Shown: positions 17,177 through 26,317, counted from the first letter of the stretch. The stretch: DNA of 60,496 nucleotides from Yersinia hibernica (GCF_004124235.1 NZ_CP032488.1:1-60496), one strand, 5' to 3'. The notes: a model not told the origin generated them from the sequence alone. Numbers and translations are program-made.

Positions 17177-17680
17177 CCTAGTTTTCTCCTGTTGGTGGTT
17201 AACATCTCTCGGTGAGTTCTTTCGCGGCAAAGGGCGAAGGAGCAACGGCAATAGGGGAAATACAAGGGCGCCGCTCGCGGCGTGCCATTTACCCTTGTAT
17301 TTATCCTGTTGTTGGTGCTACAAACAGCCCTCCGCGAGAGAGCTGACCGCGAGATAACACACCGGAAGGTAAACAGGATGAACACACCCGACACGTCGGA
17401 ACGACGGGGCGTCATTAGTGGGAAGCGGCGATGGCCATCGGCCATCTGCAAGCGTGATGTTGACGTTCAGGATCGCTTGTTATCCGACAGGACAGAGACA
17501 CACTTGTGTGGCTCTGCGGAAGCTGGACTGCGCCACCGGCGCGGGACCGCTGAAGTGCAGGCGACGACTCGACCGTTTACGGGCGGGGAGCCTTTTGGGG
17601 GCCACCTGGTATAGGTTTGTCATGTTTTTTGGCTTGATCGTCGTCTAAAACGCACGATTAAAAAGTGAATGAAGAGGCTA
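17130..17680. repeat. Leading-region long repeat, copy 1 (ssi/Frpo-like single-strand promoter region)
   Basis: The block 17378-17680 (303 bp) matches 21802-22104 without gaps and with about six differences. Its last 200 bp (17481-17680) recur at 58719-58918. The left part has a hairpin AAATACAAGGG/CCCTTGTATTT (17258-17268 and 17292-17302) just upstream of the minus-strand start at 17176. Repeats of about this size in the leading regions of ColIb-P9 and F act as promoters while the entering DNA is single-stranded. That role here is inferred from position, repetition and structure. Confidence 0.65.
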
Positions 17681-17816
17681 CCTGACATGACAAGAACGTT
17701 GAGGACAAGCAACCGTATTCGCCAGCGAAGTATTGATACATTCTTTTTAGATTGAGTGATAACAGCATTGAATCAGTGATATGGCCGCCGTGGCGAAGCC
17801 ACAGCAGCCTTGGAAC

Positions 17817-18149
17817 TTATTGGCCGTTGAAGTATTCCGGTCTGGCGGCTAGCTCACGAGCAATCAGCTCATCAGCCAAGAGCGGCGCAACATTCATGAT
17901 CCTACGCCGCATATTACGCTGTCGGACTTGTGCCTTACGCTCTGGCGTCCACCGTTTTATCGGACGAATATCCAGAAAATCAATACACACTGCATATCCG
18001 CTACCGGGGACAAACAAGGCCATAATACTGGCGGGCGTTGGATCACCCGCAGGCACCACCTCAGACATCAATATTTTCCCTCTGGGACTGGGCAGATGGG
18101 GCAAGCACCAACGCAAGGAATAGCGCCATTCACCCAATTTACCGACCAT
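17817..18149 (-). CDS. Conserved-position leading-region protein after psiA
   Basis: 110 residues, overlapping the psiA end by 11 bp and so probably co-translated. It includes VVPAGDPTPASIMALFVPGS and a basic stretch (RWTPERKAQVRQRNMRRR). No family recognised. A hairpin (GTGGC-TTC-GCCAC on the minus strand, 17789-17808) follows and may end the psiB-psiA transcript. Confidence 0.65.
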   Translation of the reverse strand: MVGKLGEWRYSLRWCLPHLPSPRGKILMSEVVPAGDPTPASIMALFVPGSGYAVCIDFLDIRPIKRWTPERKAQVRQRNMRRRIMNVAPLLADELIARELAARPEYFNGQ

Positions 18150-18867
18150 GCGGCCTCCCTAATTTATTGGGGCGCATCAACGAATCCAGCCACAGCTCAA
18201 CCGCGCGCCCTCCCGTCAGTTCGGCGCGAATATCCGCCAAAAGCCAGCCTAAATCCGTCGTACCGTACCAAGATGCCCTGTCCATATTCACAAACCGCAG
18301 CCCCCGTGCCAGCACCATGTCAAACAAGTCATCATCATTGATGCCTCGTTTTGCTTGCCGTTCGTACCACGCCGATAACTCGCTGATCGTGATAAATGCT
18401 AAGTCAATTTCAGCTTGCGCGACTTGTGTTTGGTAACGCCGACGTTTTTTCTGGCGCTCACGAGTGATGTTATTGGCCTTGCGTGCCGCTTTGACGTCCC
18501 ACTGGCGATATTGGCGTTCACGCAGGCGATAACGCACTTCGGGGAAAAACAAATATCCATCGCTGGTTAAAAGGGGCAGTGAACACATCTCTCCTCGACT
18601 CCCAATAAGGATATCCAGTGCCCTGACAAATTGCGCCTTTGGCGGTCCTCCCCGATTTTTGGGGTCATAATTACTGGCGGCCCTGCGCACATCCGAGGCC
18701 AATATTTTCCCTTTAGTCCCACAGAGATAACGAAAGAGTTCGCGTGCGTAGGGATATTGGCCTAATCGCCTGCCCCGCTGTCTCTTTTCTTCTACCGCCA
18801 TGATGGCTTGTATGGCAGCACGTTGGTATGCGTTGACGGGAACAAGTGACATATTGGTTGGGATCAT
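18139..18867 (-). CDS. psiA: PsiA, plasmid SOS-inhibition protein A
   Basis: 242 residues. The N-terminal pattern SLVPVNAYQRAAIQAIMAVE, the following RRLGQYPYARELFRYLCG and the AQAEIDLAFITISELSAWYER segment match the PsiA family of F-like plasmids (about 240 residues). The start overlaps the psiB stop as ATGA. PsiA accompanies PsiB in the leading region; its own biochemical role is not well defined. Confidence 0.85.
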   Translation of the reverse strand: MIPTNMSLVPVNAYQRAAIQAIMAVEEKRQRGRRLGQYPYARELFRYLCGTKGKILASDVRRAASNYDPKNRGGPPKAQFVRALDILIGSRGEMCSLPLLTSDGYLFFPEVRYRLRERQYRQWDVKAARKANNITRERQKKRRRYQTQVAQAEIDLAFITISELSAWYERQAKRGINDDDLFDMVLARGLRFVNMDRASWYGTTDLGWLLADIRAELTGGRAVELWLDSLMRPNKLGRPHGR

Positions 18868-19310
18868 ACGACATGCCCTCCCCGCCGTAACGCCACCGCC
18901 AATTCATTTGGCTGCGTATAACCGGCATGAATGTATTCTGCCAACGTATCCAGCACCGTTCTGATAGCATCAGGCTCAAAACAATCACTGCTGTAGAACC
19001 ATGCCACTGACTCACCGCCGTTAAACCACAGCCGCCCATACCAGTAAGGGGATTCATGGCTTGGACTGACTAACTCAATCGGGGTTGTCGGGGCCATCTT
19101 GCAATTCAGGCGTAGATGAACCGGATATTCGCCGCCCCACTCTTGTCGAAACTCGCAATCAACACCCCAGTATTCCGGCAATGACAAACAGGCGATGACG
19201 GCACTGGACAAGGTTTGACGAAAAACGTCGCCCCGTTCGCGGTACTGCTCAAAGTCGGTCGAGGTAAAGGCTTGCAGCTTCAATAATGTGAATTTTTCTT
19301 CTTGGGTCAT
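18864..19310 (-). CDS. psiB: PsiB, inhibitor of RecA/SOS induction
   Basis: 148 residues from the ATG at 19310 (an open frame extends to 19391). It matches PsiB of F and R100 in length and pattern: EYWGVDCEFRQEWGGEYPVH, WFNGGESVAWF, GYTQPNELAVALRRGG. PsiB binds RecA and dampens the SOS response while single-stranded plasmid DNA enters a recipient. It is coupled to psiA. Confidence 0.88.
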   Translation of the reverse strand: MTQEEKFTLLKLQAFTSTDFEQYRERGDVFRQTLSSAVIACLSLPEYWGVDCEFRQEWGGEYPVHLRLNCKMAPTTPIELVSPSHESPYWYGRLWFNGGESVAWFYSSDCFEPDAIRTVLDTLAEYIHAGYTQPNELAVALRRGGHVV

Positions 19311-19344
19311 GGTGTTATGCCGCCCTTTCGGGCGACATCTCCGA

Positions 19345-21303
19345 TTAGGCAGCGGCTGATTCATCAGTGGAAGAGAGAGGAGCGGTTTCATCCGGCGGGA
19401 GCAAACATTCCGGCACCCAGCGAGTTTGTGCTATTTCAGCCGCCGCTAAATGGGCTGCATCACCCTTTTTCATTTTGAGCACGGAGGCGGCTTGCGGCGC
19501 TTTTCCGATGGCGTTTAATGCCTCGCTCATTTGTTCTTTACTGATTCGCCCAAAGTAGTTTTCCTTGGTCGGTTGCCACCAGTCACGCAGATCAAATTCC
19601 AGCGCGTTCTCAACGGATACCAGCTCATTGCCGATTTTGCCGCCAGAATTCGCATGACACACCACGCCATCGAGTGACTGACCGACACAATAGGCCAGCA
19701 GTGCGATCACTTCGGCTTGCTCCCATGTCAGCAACCACGAAAAATCCAGTTGCCAATTTTCGGGTAAACGGGCCTCCCATTGGTTATGCAGATTTTCCAG
19801 CACACGATTCGCTTCCCCCTCTTCCGAGGCCGGTGCGTTACTCAATAACGTGTGCCGTTTGATGTCCATACTGGTTTTTAGAACGGAACTGGCGTACTGA
19901 CCAAAGAACACCTTGAGGGCCATTGAGTGAGTATGTAGTGCTAATGCCACCGCTGGATTTTGTACCAATGCCGCCATGACCGCTAACGTGCGTTCGGAGG
20001 ATAAACTACTGACTAATGCTGACGACAACCCTTTTGGCTTCGGTGAGATTTGTGCAAGGTTGTTTTGCGGTGTCTCCGTCTGAGCGATATTTCCACGTAA
20101 GATAACACCGCGCTGAAACGTCAAATCACCGCCATCAAATGACACCACGACGCCGCTTTGCGCTTTCTGCTCTGCCGTCCATCCACGTATGGAGGCAGCA
20201 GACTCAACATCTTCAATTTGTTGCTGAATGTCATTTTCATCATCGTAGGTTTCAGTGTCTTCCAGCGCCGCCGTCAAGGTGTCAATATGGGATTGCTCCG
20301 ATTCGGTATAGACTGGCGTGGGTTCTGACATTAACTGATATTGACGCGCATCCTCGCCCCAATTGCCGATAGGATCCATTTGGTGAGCACACCATGACCA
20401 GCCTTCACATTCCTGAATAGTCACCGCGATAGCGTCCAACTTTTCAAGTGTCAGACGATCAAGTAAGGCGCGGTCAATCCAGCCCTCATTTTCATCACTG
20501 AATAAGTCGGTACGAACAACCGCCCCCGCCGCCGCCAGTTCATCACTCCCGACAAAAGCAAACTTCTGGTTATTTTTAATGCTCACTTCCTGCTCGGTGA
20601 TCAAATTTCGCAGTTGGTAATTCTGTGGTGATCTCCCGAATACGTGTTGTGCCTGTTCCCATACATCCACCTGTCGTTCCTGACTGTCTTCCAGTGCCAG
20701 AATCTGACACTTTTCGAGGGTGATTTCGTCTTTTGCCAGTGCCTCTAACAAAGCAGGGGCCAGATGGGCGAGTTTCAGACCACGTTGTACATGACGTGAG
20801 CTATAGCCCAGCAAGTCACCAATTTGTGCCGGTGTCTTCCCCTCGTCTGCCAGTGAACGGAACCCAACAATCTGCTCGGCGGGGTGCATCTCCTTACGTT
20901 CGCCGTTTTCTGTCATGGAGGCGGCAACCGCCAGTGCTTCCGGTACACGTTTAACGGCAACCGGTGTATCAGGCTGATATTCCCCTCGTTCAACCAACAT
21001 ATTGAGCGCAGCCAAACGACGGCCCCCTGCGGCAACGCCAATCAGACCGCTATCAAGATCGTGCGCCACCAAATTTTGCAACAACCCAATAGACACAATC
21101 GTATTGGCAAGGCTGGTGACGCTCTCAACAGAATAGGGAATAAGGCGCACATTCAGTGGCGATTTGACCAGACGGGACAACGGAACATACTCTATGGGTG
21201 TCTGTTCCAGCACCTGAGCCAATGCCTGTGCATCATTTGCGGCCGTTGGCGCTTTACGGGTGGATTTCTTGACTGATTTTACTTTAGACTCTGTTACTGA
21301 CAT
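19345..21303 (-). CDS. Large ParB/sulfiredoxin-domain leading-region protein (YubM-like)
   Basis: 652 residues from the ATG at 21303, after GAGAGGTATTAACC. ParB N-terminal domain about 30-125 (IEYVPLSRLVKSPLNVR, AAGGRRLAALNML), an HTH-like region (PAQIGDLLGYSSRHVQRGLKL), then a long acidic C-terminal part. Proteins of this size and domain order lie upstream of psiB in F-like leading regions. It is not the replicon's centromere-binding ParB: there is no partner ATPase beside it. It could be a nuclease or DNA-binding factor used on entry. Confidence 0.82.
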   Translation of the reverse strand: MSVTESKVKSVKKSTRKAPTAANDAQALAQVLEQTPIEYVPLSRLVKSPLNVRLIPYSVESVTSLANTIVSIGLLQNLVAHDLDSGLIGVAAGGRRLAALNMLVERGEYQPDTPVAVKRVPEALAVAASMTENGERKEMHPAEQIVGFRSLADEGKTPAQIGDLLGYSSRHVQRGLKLAHLAPALLEALAKDEITLEKCQILALEDSQERQVDVWEQAQHVFGRSPQNYQLRNLITEQEVSIKNNQKFAFVGSDELAAAGAVVRTDLFSDENEGWIDRALLDRLTLEKLDAIAVTIQECEGWSWCAHQMDPIGNWGEDARQYQLMSEPTPVYTESEQSHIDTLTAALEDTETYDDENDIQQQIEDVESAASIRGWTAEQKAQSGVVVSFDGGDLTFQRGVILRGNIAQTETPQNNLAQISPKPKGLSSALVSSLSSERTLAVMAALVQNPAVALALHTHSMALKVFFGQYASSVLKTSMDIKRHTLLSNAPASEEGEANRVLENLHNQWEARLPENWQLDFSWLLTWEQAEVIALLAYCVGQSLDGVVCHANSGGKIGNELVSVENALEFDLRDWWQPTKENYFGRISKEQMSEALNAIGKAPQAASVLKMKKGDAAHLAAAEIAQTRWVPECLLPPDETAPLSSTDESAAA

Positions 21304-21361
21304 GGTTAATACCTCTCGGTTTTGATTTGTGTCTGCCGGACGTCCAACCGTCCGGCACCTA

Positions 21362-21598
21362 TTACTGCTTTTTGAAACTGCTGAAAAAACCCGATAGCCA
21401 ATAATGGACAACATCCTTAAAACCAAACGGATCGCCATAATGGGCGTGTACTTCTTCCGCGATCGCGACCTCTTCGCTTGCATCCTCTAACGCCTGACGT
21501 AATACCCCCCTTTTTTTAGCGTGATTGTTTTGTCCTTCCCCATATCTTTCGGAAGATTTTGGCGTGGCGGTTTTGACGTTGACGTTCTGTGTGTTCAT
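21362..21598 (-). CDS. Leading-region protein starting MNTQNVNVKT
   Basis: 78 residues. Its N-terminus parallels the protein at 16853-17176 for about 25 residues (NVNVKTA..S.ERYGEGQN), then an unrelated acidic helix and an aromatic tail (WLSGFFSSFKKQ). It is the first gene after repeat copy 2 and precedes the ParB-domain gene, so the start region and the repeat seem to have been duplicated together. Confidence 0.65.
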   Translation of the reverse strand: MNTQNVNVKTATPKSSERYGEGQNNHAKKRGVLRQALEDASEEVAIAEEVHAHYGDPFGFKDVVHYWLSGFFSSFKKQ

Positions 21599-22104
21599 GC
21601 TGCTTTTCCCCTCTCAGTGGTTAATCCTATCTCTCGGTGAGTTCAGTCGCGGCAAAGGGCGAAGTAGCGACAGCGATGGGCATAAAACAAGGGGCCGCTG
21701 GCGGCGTTTACCCTCCCTTGTTTTATGAACGGCGACGGTGCTACGAACAGCCCTCCGCGAAAGAACTTATCGGGGGATAGCGCACTGAGTGGTAGGCGAG
21801 CATGAACACACCCGACACGGCGGAACGACGGGGCGTCATTAGTGGGAAGCGGCGATGGTCATCGGCCATCTGCAAGCGTGATGTTGACGTTCAGGATCGC
21901 TTGTTATCCGACAGGACAGAGACACACTTGTGGGGCTCTGCGGAAGCTGGACTGCGCCACCGGCGCGGGACCGCTGAAGTGCAGGTGACGACTCGACCGT
22001 TTACGGGCGGGGAGCCTTTTGGGGGCCACCTGGTACAGGTTTGTCATGTCTTTTGGCTTGATCGTCGTCTAAAACGCACGATTAAAAAGTGAATGAAGAG
22101 GCTA
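21599..22104. repeat. Leading-region long repeat, copy 2 (ssi/Frpo-like)
   Basis: 21802-22104 matches copy 1 (303 bp). The hairpin beside it is ATAAAACAAGGG/CCCTTGTTTTAT at 21682-21693 and 21715-21726. It keeps pairing although its bases differ from the copy 1 hairpin, so the structure, not the sequence, is conserved. It lies upstream of the minus-strand genes at 21598, the ParB-domain gene, psiB and psiA. Open frames on the plus strand (from 17378 and 21802) are probably not genes, since all five base differences between copies inside the shared frame change the protein or a stop. Confidence 0.65.
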
Positions 22105-22297
22105 ACCGGCATGAATGTATTCGGTCACCCGACATGACAAGCCCGCCCGGACGGCCAAATATCCTTTTTTCCTCCACAGAGTTACCCACCGATTCTGTGG
22201 ATAAGACCAAAGGAAACTATTTCCAACCGCAAAACAGGACACTAGGAAAAATACGACACTGCCTACTTGCACCCCTAGAATATTCCGATCAATATTA
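22105..22297. other. Intergenic segment with a DnaA-box-like site
   Basis: Contains CCACAGA...TCTGTGG as an inverted repeat (22178-22200) and TGTGGATAA, a perfect DnaA box, at about 22195-22203. No gene is seen. There is no iteron array or initiator nearby, so this is not called an origin. Confidence 0.3.
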
Positions 22298-22313
22298 CTG
22301 TATATAATTACAG
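22298..22313 (+). promoter_or_regulatory. LexA (SOS) box upstream of umuD
   Basis: CTGT-ATATAATT-ACAG, a perfect CTGT-N8-ACAG match, 17 bp before the umuD start. It predicts DNA-damage induction of umuDC. Confidence 0.93.
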
Positions 22314-22329
22314 TTATATTGGGTTAATC

Positions 22330-22749
22330 ATGAAAGCAGAAATCATTGCAGCGCAAACAGGATCTCACCTTCAGATCCCCCTTTTTGGTGAAATGTGCCT
22401 GGCTGGGTATCCCTCCCCCGCCTCCGACTACATAGAAAAAACATTAGATTTAAATGACTTATGTATTCGTCATCCCAGCGCTACCTATTTTGTACGGGCT
22501 GAAGGTGAATCCATGACGGAAGCGGGCATTCTTTCAGGGGATCTGCTGGTTGTTGATAAAGCGGTGAAACCGGCGCATGGCGATATTGTGATCGCCGCCA
22601 TCGAAGGCGAATTCACGGTTAAGAGGCTGAGTCTTCATCCCCGACTCAGCCTTCAACCCATGAATCCCGCTTACAGCCCAATCTATGTTAACCCCGATGA
22701 TCTGGATATTTTTGGCGTTGTCATGCACGCCATTCATACCTTTAAGTGA
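22330..22749 (+). CDS. umuD: UmuD-like SOS mutagenesis protein (S24 peptidase)
   Basis: 139 residues. Self-cleavage site Ala-Gly in MCLAGYPSP (about 28-34), catalytic Ser in [11 protein letters not shown] (about 60) and Lys in GEFTVKRLS (about 97). RecA-stimulated cleavage would give UmuD', which joins UmuC as DNA polymerase V. Controlled by the LexA box. The gene ends 7 bp before umuC. This is a plasmid version like mucA, impA or rumA. Confidence 0.93.
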   Translation: MKAEIIAAQTGSHLQIPLFGEMCLAGYPSPASDYIEKTLDLNDLCIRHPSATYFVRAEGESMTEAGILSGDLLVVDKAVKPAHGDIVIAAIEGEFTVKRLSLHPRLSLQPMNPAYSPIYVNPDDLDIFGVVMHAIHTFK

Positions 22750-22756
22750 GGTGCGT

Positions 22757-24013
22757 ATGTTCCTGCTCTGTGACATTAATTCTATGTACCCCAGTGTGGA
22801 GCAACTTTTCCGGCCGGATCTTAAGGGGAAACCGGTTATCTGTCTGAGTAATAATGACGGGAACTGCGTATCGGCCAACAAAGAAGCCAAGCAACTGGGG
22901 ATTAAACGGGGAGCACCCTACTTTCAGATAAAAGCACTGATAGAGCGTCATCAAGTCACGTGTTTTAGCTCAAATTATGCGCTGTACGGAGATCTCAGTG
23001 CCAGAACCATGGTTATTTTGGAATCGATGGCCGCATCGATGATGATTTACAGTATCGATGAAGCATTTTTGATGATTGATGGTATCGAACATTGTGAACC
23101 GCTGGCCAGTTACGGAAAGCGTGTACGAGATACCGTATTTCAACAAACCGGCTTATTGTCCGGGATCGGCATCGGCCAGACTCTTACTCTGGCCAAACTC
23201 GCCAATCACGGTGCGAAAAAATGGCCTGCTACCGGCGGTGTTGTTGACTTGTCAGACAGAGAGAGGCAACGCAAGTTGATGGCCCTTTTACCGGTCGAGG
23301 ACGTCTGGGGCATTGGTCGCCAGCTAAGTATCAAACTCAAGACGATGGGCATAGAAACGGCGTTGCAACTGGCTGACGCCAACCTTCAGCTGATAAAGAA
23401 AACATTGGGTGTTGTCGTTGAGCGAACCGTGAGGGAGCTTAATGGCACACCCTGTATCTCTATCGATGCACTCCCCGCTAAACAGCAAATCATATGCAGC
23501 CGGAGTTTTGGGGAACGTATCACAACCTTGCAGGATATGCGTCAGGCGGTGTGCCAGTACGCGGAGCGAGCGGCAGAAAAACTGCGGCAGGAACGGCAAT
23601 ATTGCCGTTATATCAGCGTCTTTATTCGTACCAGTCCGTATTCGAATGAACCGTTTTACAGCAACAATGCCAATCATCGATTAATGCTGGCCACTCAGGA
23701 CACACGAGATATTGTGGCGGCATCGATGAGAGCACTGGATCACATCTGGCGTGATGGCTATCGCTACCAGAAAGCGGGGATCATCCTGAACGACTTTTGT
23801 AGCCGCCCTGGTCAGATAGACATGTTTGACGAACAACCGCCAAGGGTCAACAGTGAGCAGTTGATGAACGTTATCGACCGCATTAATAAAGAAGGGATAG
23901 GAAAGGTGTGGTTTGCGGGGCAAGGAATAGATAAAGGCTGGAAGATGAAACGGGAAATGCTCTCCCCTGCTTATACAACCCGCTGGGGAGATTTACCAAA
24001 AGTACAGCTATGA
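22757..24013 (+). CDS. umuC: UmuC-like Y-family DNA polymerase (Pol V subunit)
   Basis: 418 residues. The start at 22757 follows AGTGAGGTGCGT. Catalytic elements of the Y family: FLLCDINSMYPSVEQLF (first Asp), then YSIDEAFL with the Asp-Glu pair, helix-hairpin-helix about 180-200 (VWGIGRQLSIKLKTMG), and little-finger domain beyond. It performs translesion synthesis with UmuD'. Together with psiB it suggests tight handling of the SOS response during transfer and damage. Confidence 0.94.
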   Translation: MFLLCDINSMYPSVEQLFRPDLKGKPVICLSNNDGNCVSANKEAKQLGIKRGAPYFQIKALIERHQVTCFSSNYALYGDLSARTMVILESMAASMMIYSIDEAFLMIDGIEHCEPLASYGKRVRDTVFQQTGLLSGIGIGQTLTLAKLANHGAKKWPATGGVVDLSDRERQRKLMALLPVEDVWGIGRQLSIKLKTMGIETALQLADANLQLIKKTLGVVVERTVRELNGTPCISIDALPAKQQIICSRSFGERITTLQDMRQAVCQYAERAAEKLRQERQYCRYISVFIRTSPYSNEPFYSNNANHRLMLATQDTRDIVAASMRALDHIWRDGYRYQKAGIILNDFCSRPGQIDMFDEQPPRVNSEQLMNVIDRINKEGIGKVWFAGQGIDKGWKMKREMLSPAYTTRWGDLPKVQL

Positions 24014-24379
24014 AACTAACGACCAAAACTCATCGAGTATGACCAAATTTCGTTTTCGCTTAAGTCCAAACATTCGCCGCATAGGGCCAGTAAGATCCTG
24101 CTCCGACCAACCATACGGATATTTCCAATCACCTTTTGAGCGATTAAATGTACAAATACGCTCTACTTCAGCTTTTAATTTACTACCCCGAAAACCGTAT
24201 TGAGACAGATATCTGCGTACTCGGGTTCGGGTAAACTTAGGGTCACTGGCAGGGCCGCCAACAAAATCGTTCACATCTTGATGAATAGTCATTGTTGTTG
24301 CACTAAATGCCCTTGCTGTACTCAACATTTTTAGGCGTGGTTCGTTCTGCATAAATTTATCCTTTGAATTCTTAGACAA
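24008..24379 (-). CDS. Third gene of the parM-stbB operon, unknown
   Basis: 123 residues. The start overlaps the stbB end and the 3' end overlaps the convergent umuC end by 6 bp. Mostly basic with FTRTRVRRYLSQYGFRGSKL and GWSEQDLTGPMRRMFGLK. No family recognised. The overlap suggests co-translation with stbB, so a link to plasmid stability is possible. Confidence 0.6.
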   Translation of the reverse strand: MSKNSKDKFMQNEPRLKMLSTARAFSATTMTIHQDVNDFVGGPASDPKFTRTRVRRYLSQYGFRGSKLKAEVERICTFNRSKGDWKYPYGWSEQDLTGPMRRMFGLKRKRNLVILDEFWSLVS

Positions 24380-24779
24380 ATCCCGACATTTTCTTTCTCA
24401 CCACTTTAAGCGCTTCTTTCGTAGCTTGCTTGCTGTCAGATTTGAGTACTTCACCAACGGGGACGACCATCCTCTCCCCCAAGGTCAGTGATATAACATC
24501 TTTTATCGACGCATGTGATGGTTTCCAACCGGTTGTCTGAGCTATCAATTCGACAACCTGATCTGCGGTCAATTCTTTCGTCAACATTGTTGCGATCAAT
24601 GCTGGCAAACGTTCATCCAATTGATGCAATGCTAGCCCAGCAACGAATGCCTGGCGAAATAACTCGCCACGTGCACGCCGTGGAACCGAATCAATTACCA
24701 ATATGGCCTGCTCATCACTCTTTATCTCTTCGGGATGCAAATAGAGTGTGAATTTTTTTCGGTCGTCGCTCAACCTCAC
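24372..24779 (-). CDS. stbB: StbB/ParR-like partner of ParM
   Basis: 135 residues from a GTG that overlaps the parM stop (GTGA). An N-terminal basic strand (SDDRKKFTLYLHPEEIK) and a helical middle fit a ribbon-helix-helix centromere-binding adaptor as in StbB of R100. Expected to bind the CTCA-N4-TGAGT repeats upstream of parM and link them to ParM filaments. Confidence 0.72.
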   Translation of the reverse strand: MRLSDDRKKFTLYLHPEEIKSDEQAILVIDSVPRRARGELFRQAFVAGLALHQLDERLPALIATMLTKELTADQVVELIAQTTGWKPSHASIKDVISLTLGERMVVPVGEVLKSDSKQATKEALKVVRKKMSGFV

Positions 24780-25750
24780 TCCCCTTCTTTAAACGCCGCT
24801 ATTGCTTTAACCAGGGCTGTCTGAGGTGACGCCATCATAGAAACTTTGTTTCCAAGATGGCTCCATGCTTCTTGTATTGCTGATGTGATCAGTGTTGCGC
24901 CCCCACCGACAATGTAAACTCGGTTTACATGTCTGAAATCACTCAATTCATCAACTACACGCTTACCCAATTGGATGATCGCAGTATCAATAGTATCCAT
25001 CACTAGACTAATACGGCTCTCATCATTGATGACTTGACGAACAAATTCTGGTTCTGCACGGCGCTTAATTAATTCATCAGCTACCATCGGACTTGTATCG
25101 CTGGATGCCATTTTCAACGCACTGAGCGTAGCCTGAGTGACCATCGATACACCAATTGATGAATTACCATGGATAGCACTGACATCTTCAAACTGCCCTA
25201 CAATGACACCAACATCGAGTGTTGTTCCGCCTAAATCAATAACTAATGACTTTTCAAACGGCCCCACATTATCACTGACTAACTGAGCAAAAACAGCCGG
25301 AAGAGATTCAGGCATCACATCCACATGGGTAATAGTGAAAGAGTCCCCTTTATTCAATGTCACAGGACGCAGCAAATTATCAGTCTTACGCTGAATATTT
25401 AACGTGTTCTTCTGGCATTCAGATGTATAGAACTCACTGATTGGCAGGGTTACAGTTAATGATACTGACTGAGGCTTTAGACCACTATTAAGTAAAGCAT
25501 GATGGACGGCCAGAACATTTGCATCAGAGTATTGATACTCAATATGAGTCGTATTGATGGCTTCGCTACTCACTTCATCGTAAGTATATTTAGTACCGTC
25601 CAGTTCGTAGTTAAAGGTCGCTCTACTTCCAATACCCTCAACTTTCCACCCCTTACGGAACGAATTTACTGAAATTGCCGTGTTCAATGCACTGTTATCG
25701 AACCATGCCAGTTTTACGTTTGTCGAACCATCATCACAAAAAATATTCAT
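24776..25750 (-). CDS. parM: ParM/StbA actin-like plasmid segregation ATPase
   Basis: 324 residues from the ATG at 25750. Actin-fold motifs: phosphate 1 FCDDGSTNVKLAW (about 4-16), phosphate 2 SLVIDLGGTTLDVGV (about 165-180), adenosine motif VNRVYIVGGGATLI. Residues such as QYSDANVLAVHHALL closely follow R1 ParM. It forms ATP-driven filaments that push sister plasmids apart. A centromere-like region lies just upstream. Confidence 0.93.
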   Translation of the reverse strand: MNIFCDDGSTNVKLAWFDNSALNTAISVNSFRKGWKVEGIGSRATFNYELDGTKYTYDEVSSEAINTTHIEYQYSDANVLAVHHALLNSGLKPQSVSLTVTLPISEFYTSECQKNTLNIQRKTDNLLRPVTLNKGDSFTITHVDVMPESLPAVFAQLVSDNVGPFEKSLVIDLGGTTLDVGVIVGQFEDVSAIHGNSSIGVSMVTQATLSALKMASSDTSPMVADELIKRRAEPEFVRQVINDESRISLVMDTIDTAIIQLGKRVVDELSDFRHVNRVYIVGGGATLITSAIQEAWSHLGNKVSMMASPQTALVKAIAAFKEGE

Positions 25751-25864
25751 CACACCCTCTTTTTAATACTCAATATGAGTAACTGAATCAGCCGTTAATC
25801 GTTTAAACCTCATTTTGAGTATCAATCCAGTCATAGATAAAGGATTGAAAGCCTCAAAATGAGT
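25537..25864. promoter_or_regulatory. parC-like centromere repeats of the ParM locus
   Basis: Palindromic units CTCA-N4-TGAGT at 25769-25780, 25809-25820 and 25853-25864, about 40 bp apart, plus another match inside the parM start region (ACTCAATATGAGTC at 25537-25550). Their place just before parM fits a combined centromere and promoter bound by the StbB adaptor. Confidence 0.65.
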
Positions 25865-25899
25865 ATCTAACTTGTTTCACTCACTATAATGATTACTTA

Positions 25900-26008
25900 A
25901 CCGGAATGCTAGCAGCAATATAGCAGCTAGATACATTGTATGTATCTGCAAGATAGCTGCAAGATTTAAATAACAAAAAGATTGCAGCTATCTTGCTGCA
26001 ACCTGTGA
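25900..26008. repeat. GCAGCAA/TTGCTGC repeats downstream of the ParA operon
   Basis: Multiple copies of GCAGC-centred units (AGCAGCAATATAGCAGCT, GCAAGATAGCTGCAAGAT, TTGCAGCTATCTTGCTGC). The same family recurs at 26950-27075, on the other side of the parA operon, so the operon is flanked by the probable partition site on both sides. Confidence 0.55.
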
Positions 26009-26317
26009 TCAATAACCTCGTTTTTCTTTGAGAGCTTCAAGCGCAGCCTCAAGCACTTCAACTATTTTTAGGTCTTCTCGCTCTGCTATATCTCTGATTG
26101 ATTCATCAAACTCAGGTGTAACACGAGTGGCAAAAGCAAGAGTCCTATTAGTCTTTCTAGCAGAACGACCGTCACGACGAATATAAGGCCGGTGCTCGTC
26201 AATAGGGGCCGGTGCAATTTCAGGAGCAGCTAGGCTGGTTGCGGCCTCATCCATAGAAGGAGGTGTACCCAACTTGCTCTTCCCCTTTCTCAGTTTACTG
26301 ACATCTGCCACAATCAT
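26009..26317 (-). CDS. Small partner of ParA (ribbon-helix-helix type)
   Basis: 102 residues. A disordered, Ala/Pro-rich N-terminal half, then a basic hinge (YIRRDGRSARKTNRT) and a C-terminal RHH-like domain (FATRVTPEFDESIRDIAERE). The start overlaps the parA stop by one base. Expected to bind the GCAGC repeats on both sides and stimulate the ParA ATPase, like ParG-type proteins. Confidence 0.68.
   Translation of the reverse strand: MIVADVSKLRKGKSKLGTPPSMDEAATSLAAPEIAPAPIDEHRPYIRRDGRSARKTNRTLAFATRVTPEFDESIRDIAEREDLKIVEVLEAALEALKEKRGY

Noticed and set aside
17378..22092. Plus-strand frames starting MNTPDT in both long repeats
   Set aside because: All five differences between copies inside the shared frame change the protein or a stop, so the DNA and not a protein seems conserved.
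22178..22203. DnaA box and inverted repeat as a second origin
   Set aside because: A single box without an initiator gene, iterons or AT-rich unwinding region beside it; it lies next to the umuD promoter. A similar single box after rpn (30153-30161) shows that chance matches occur.
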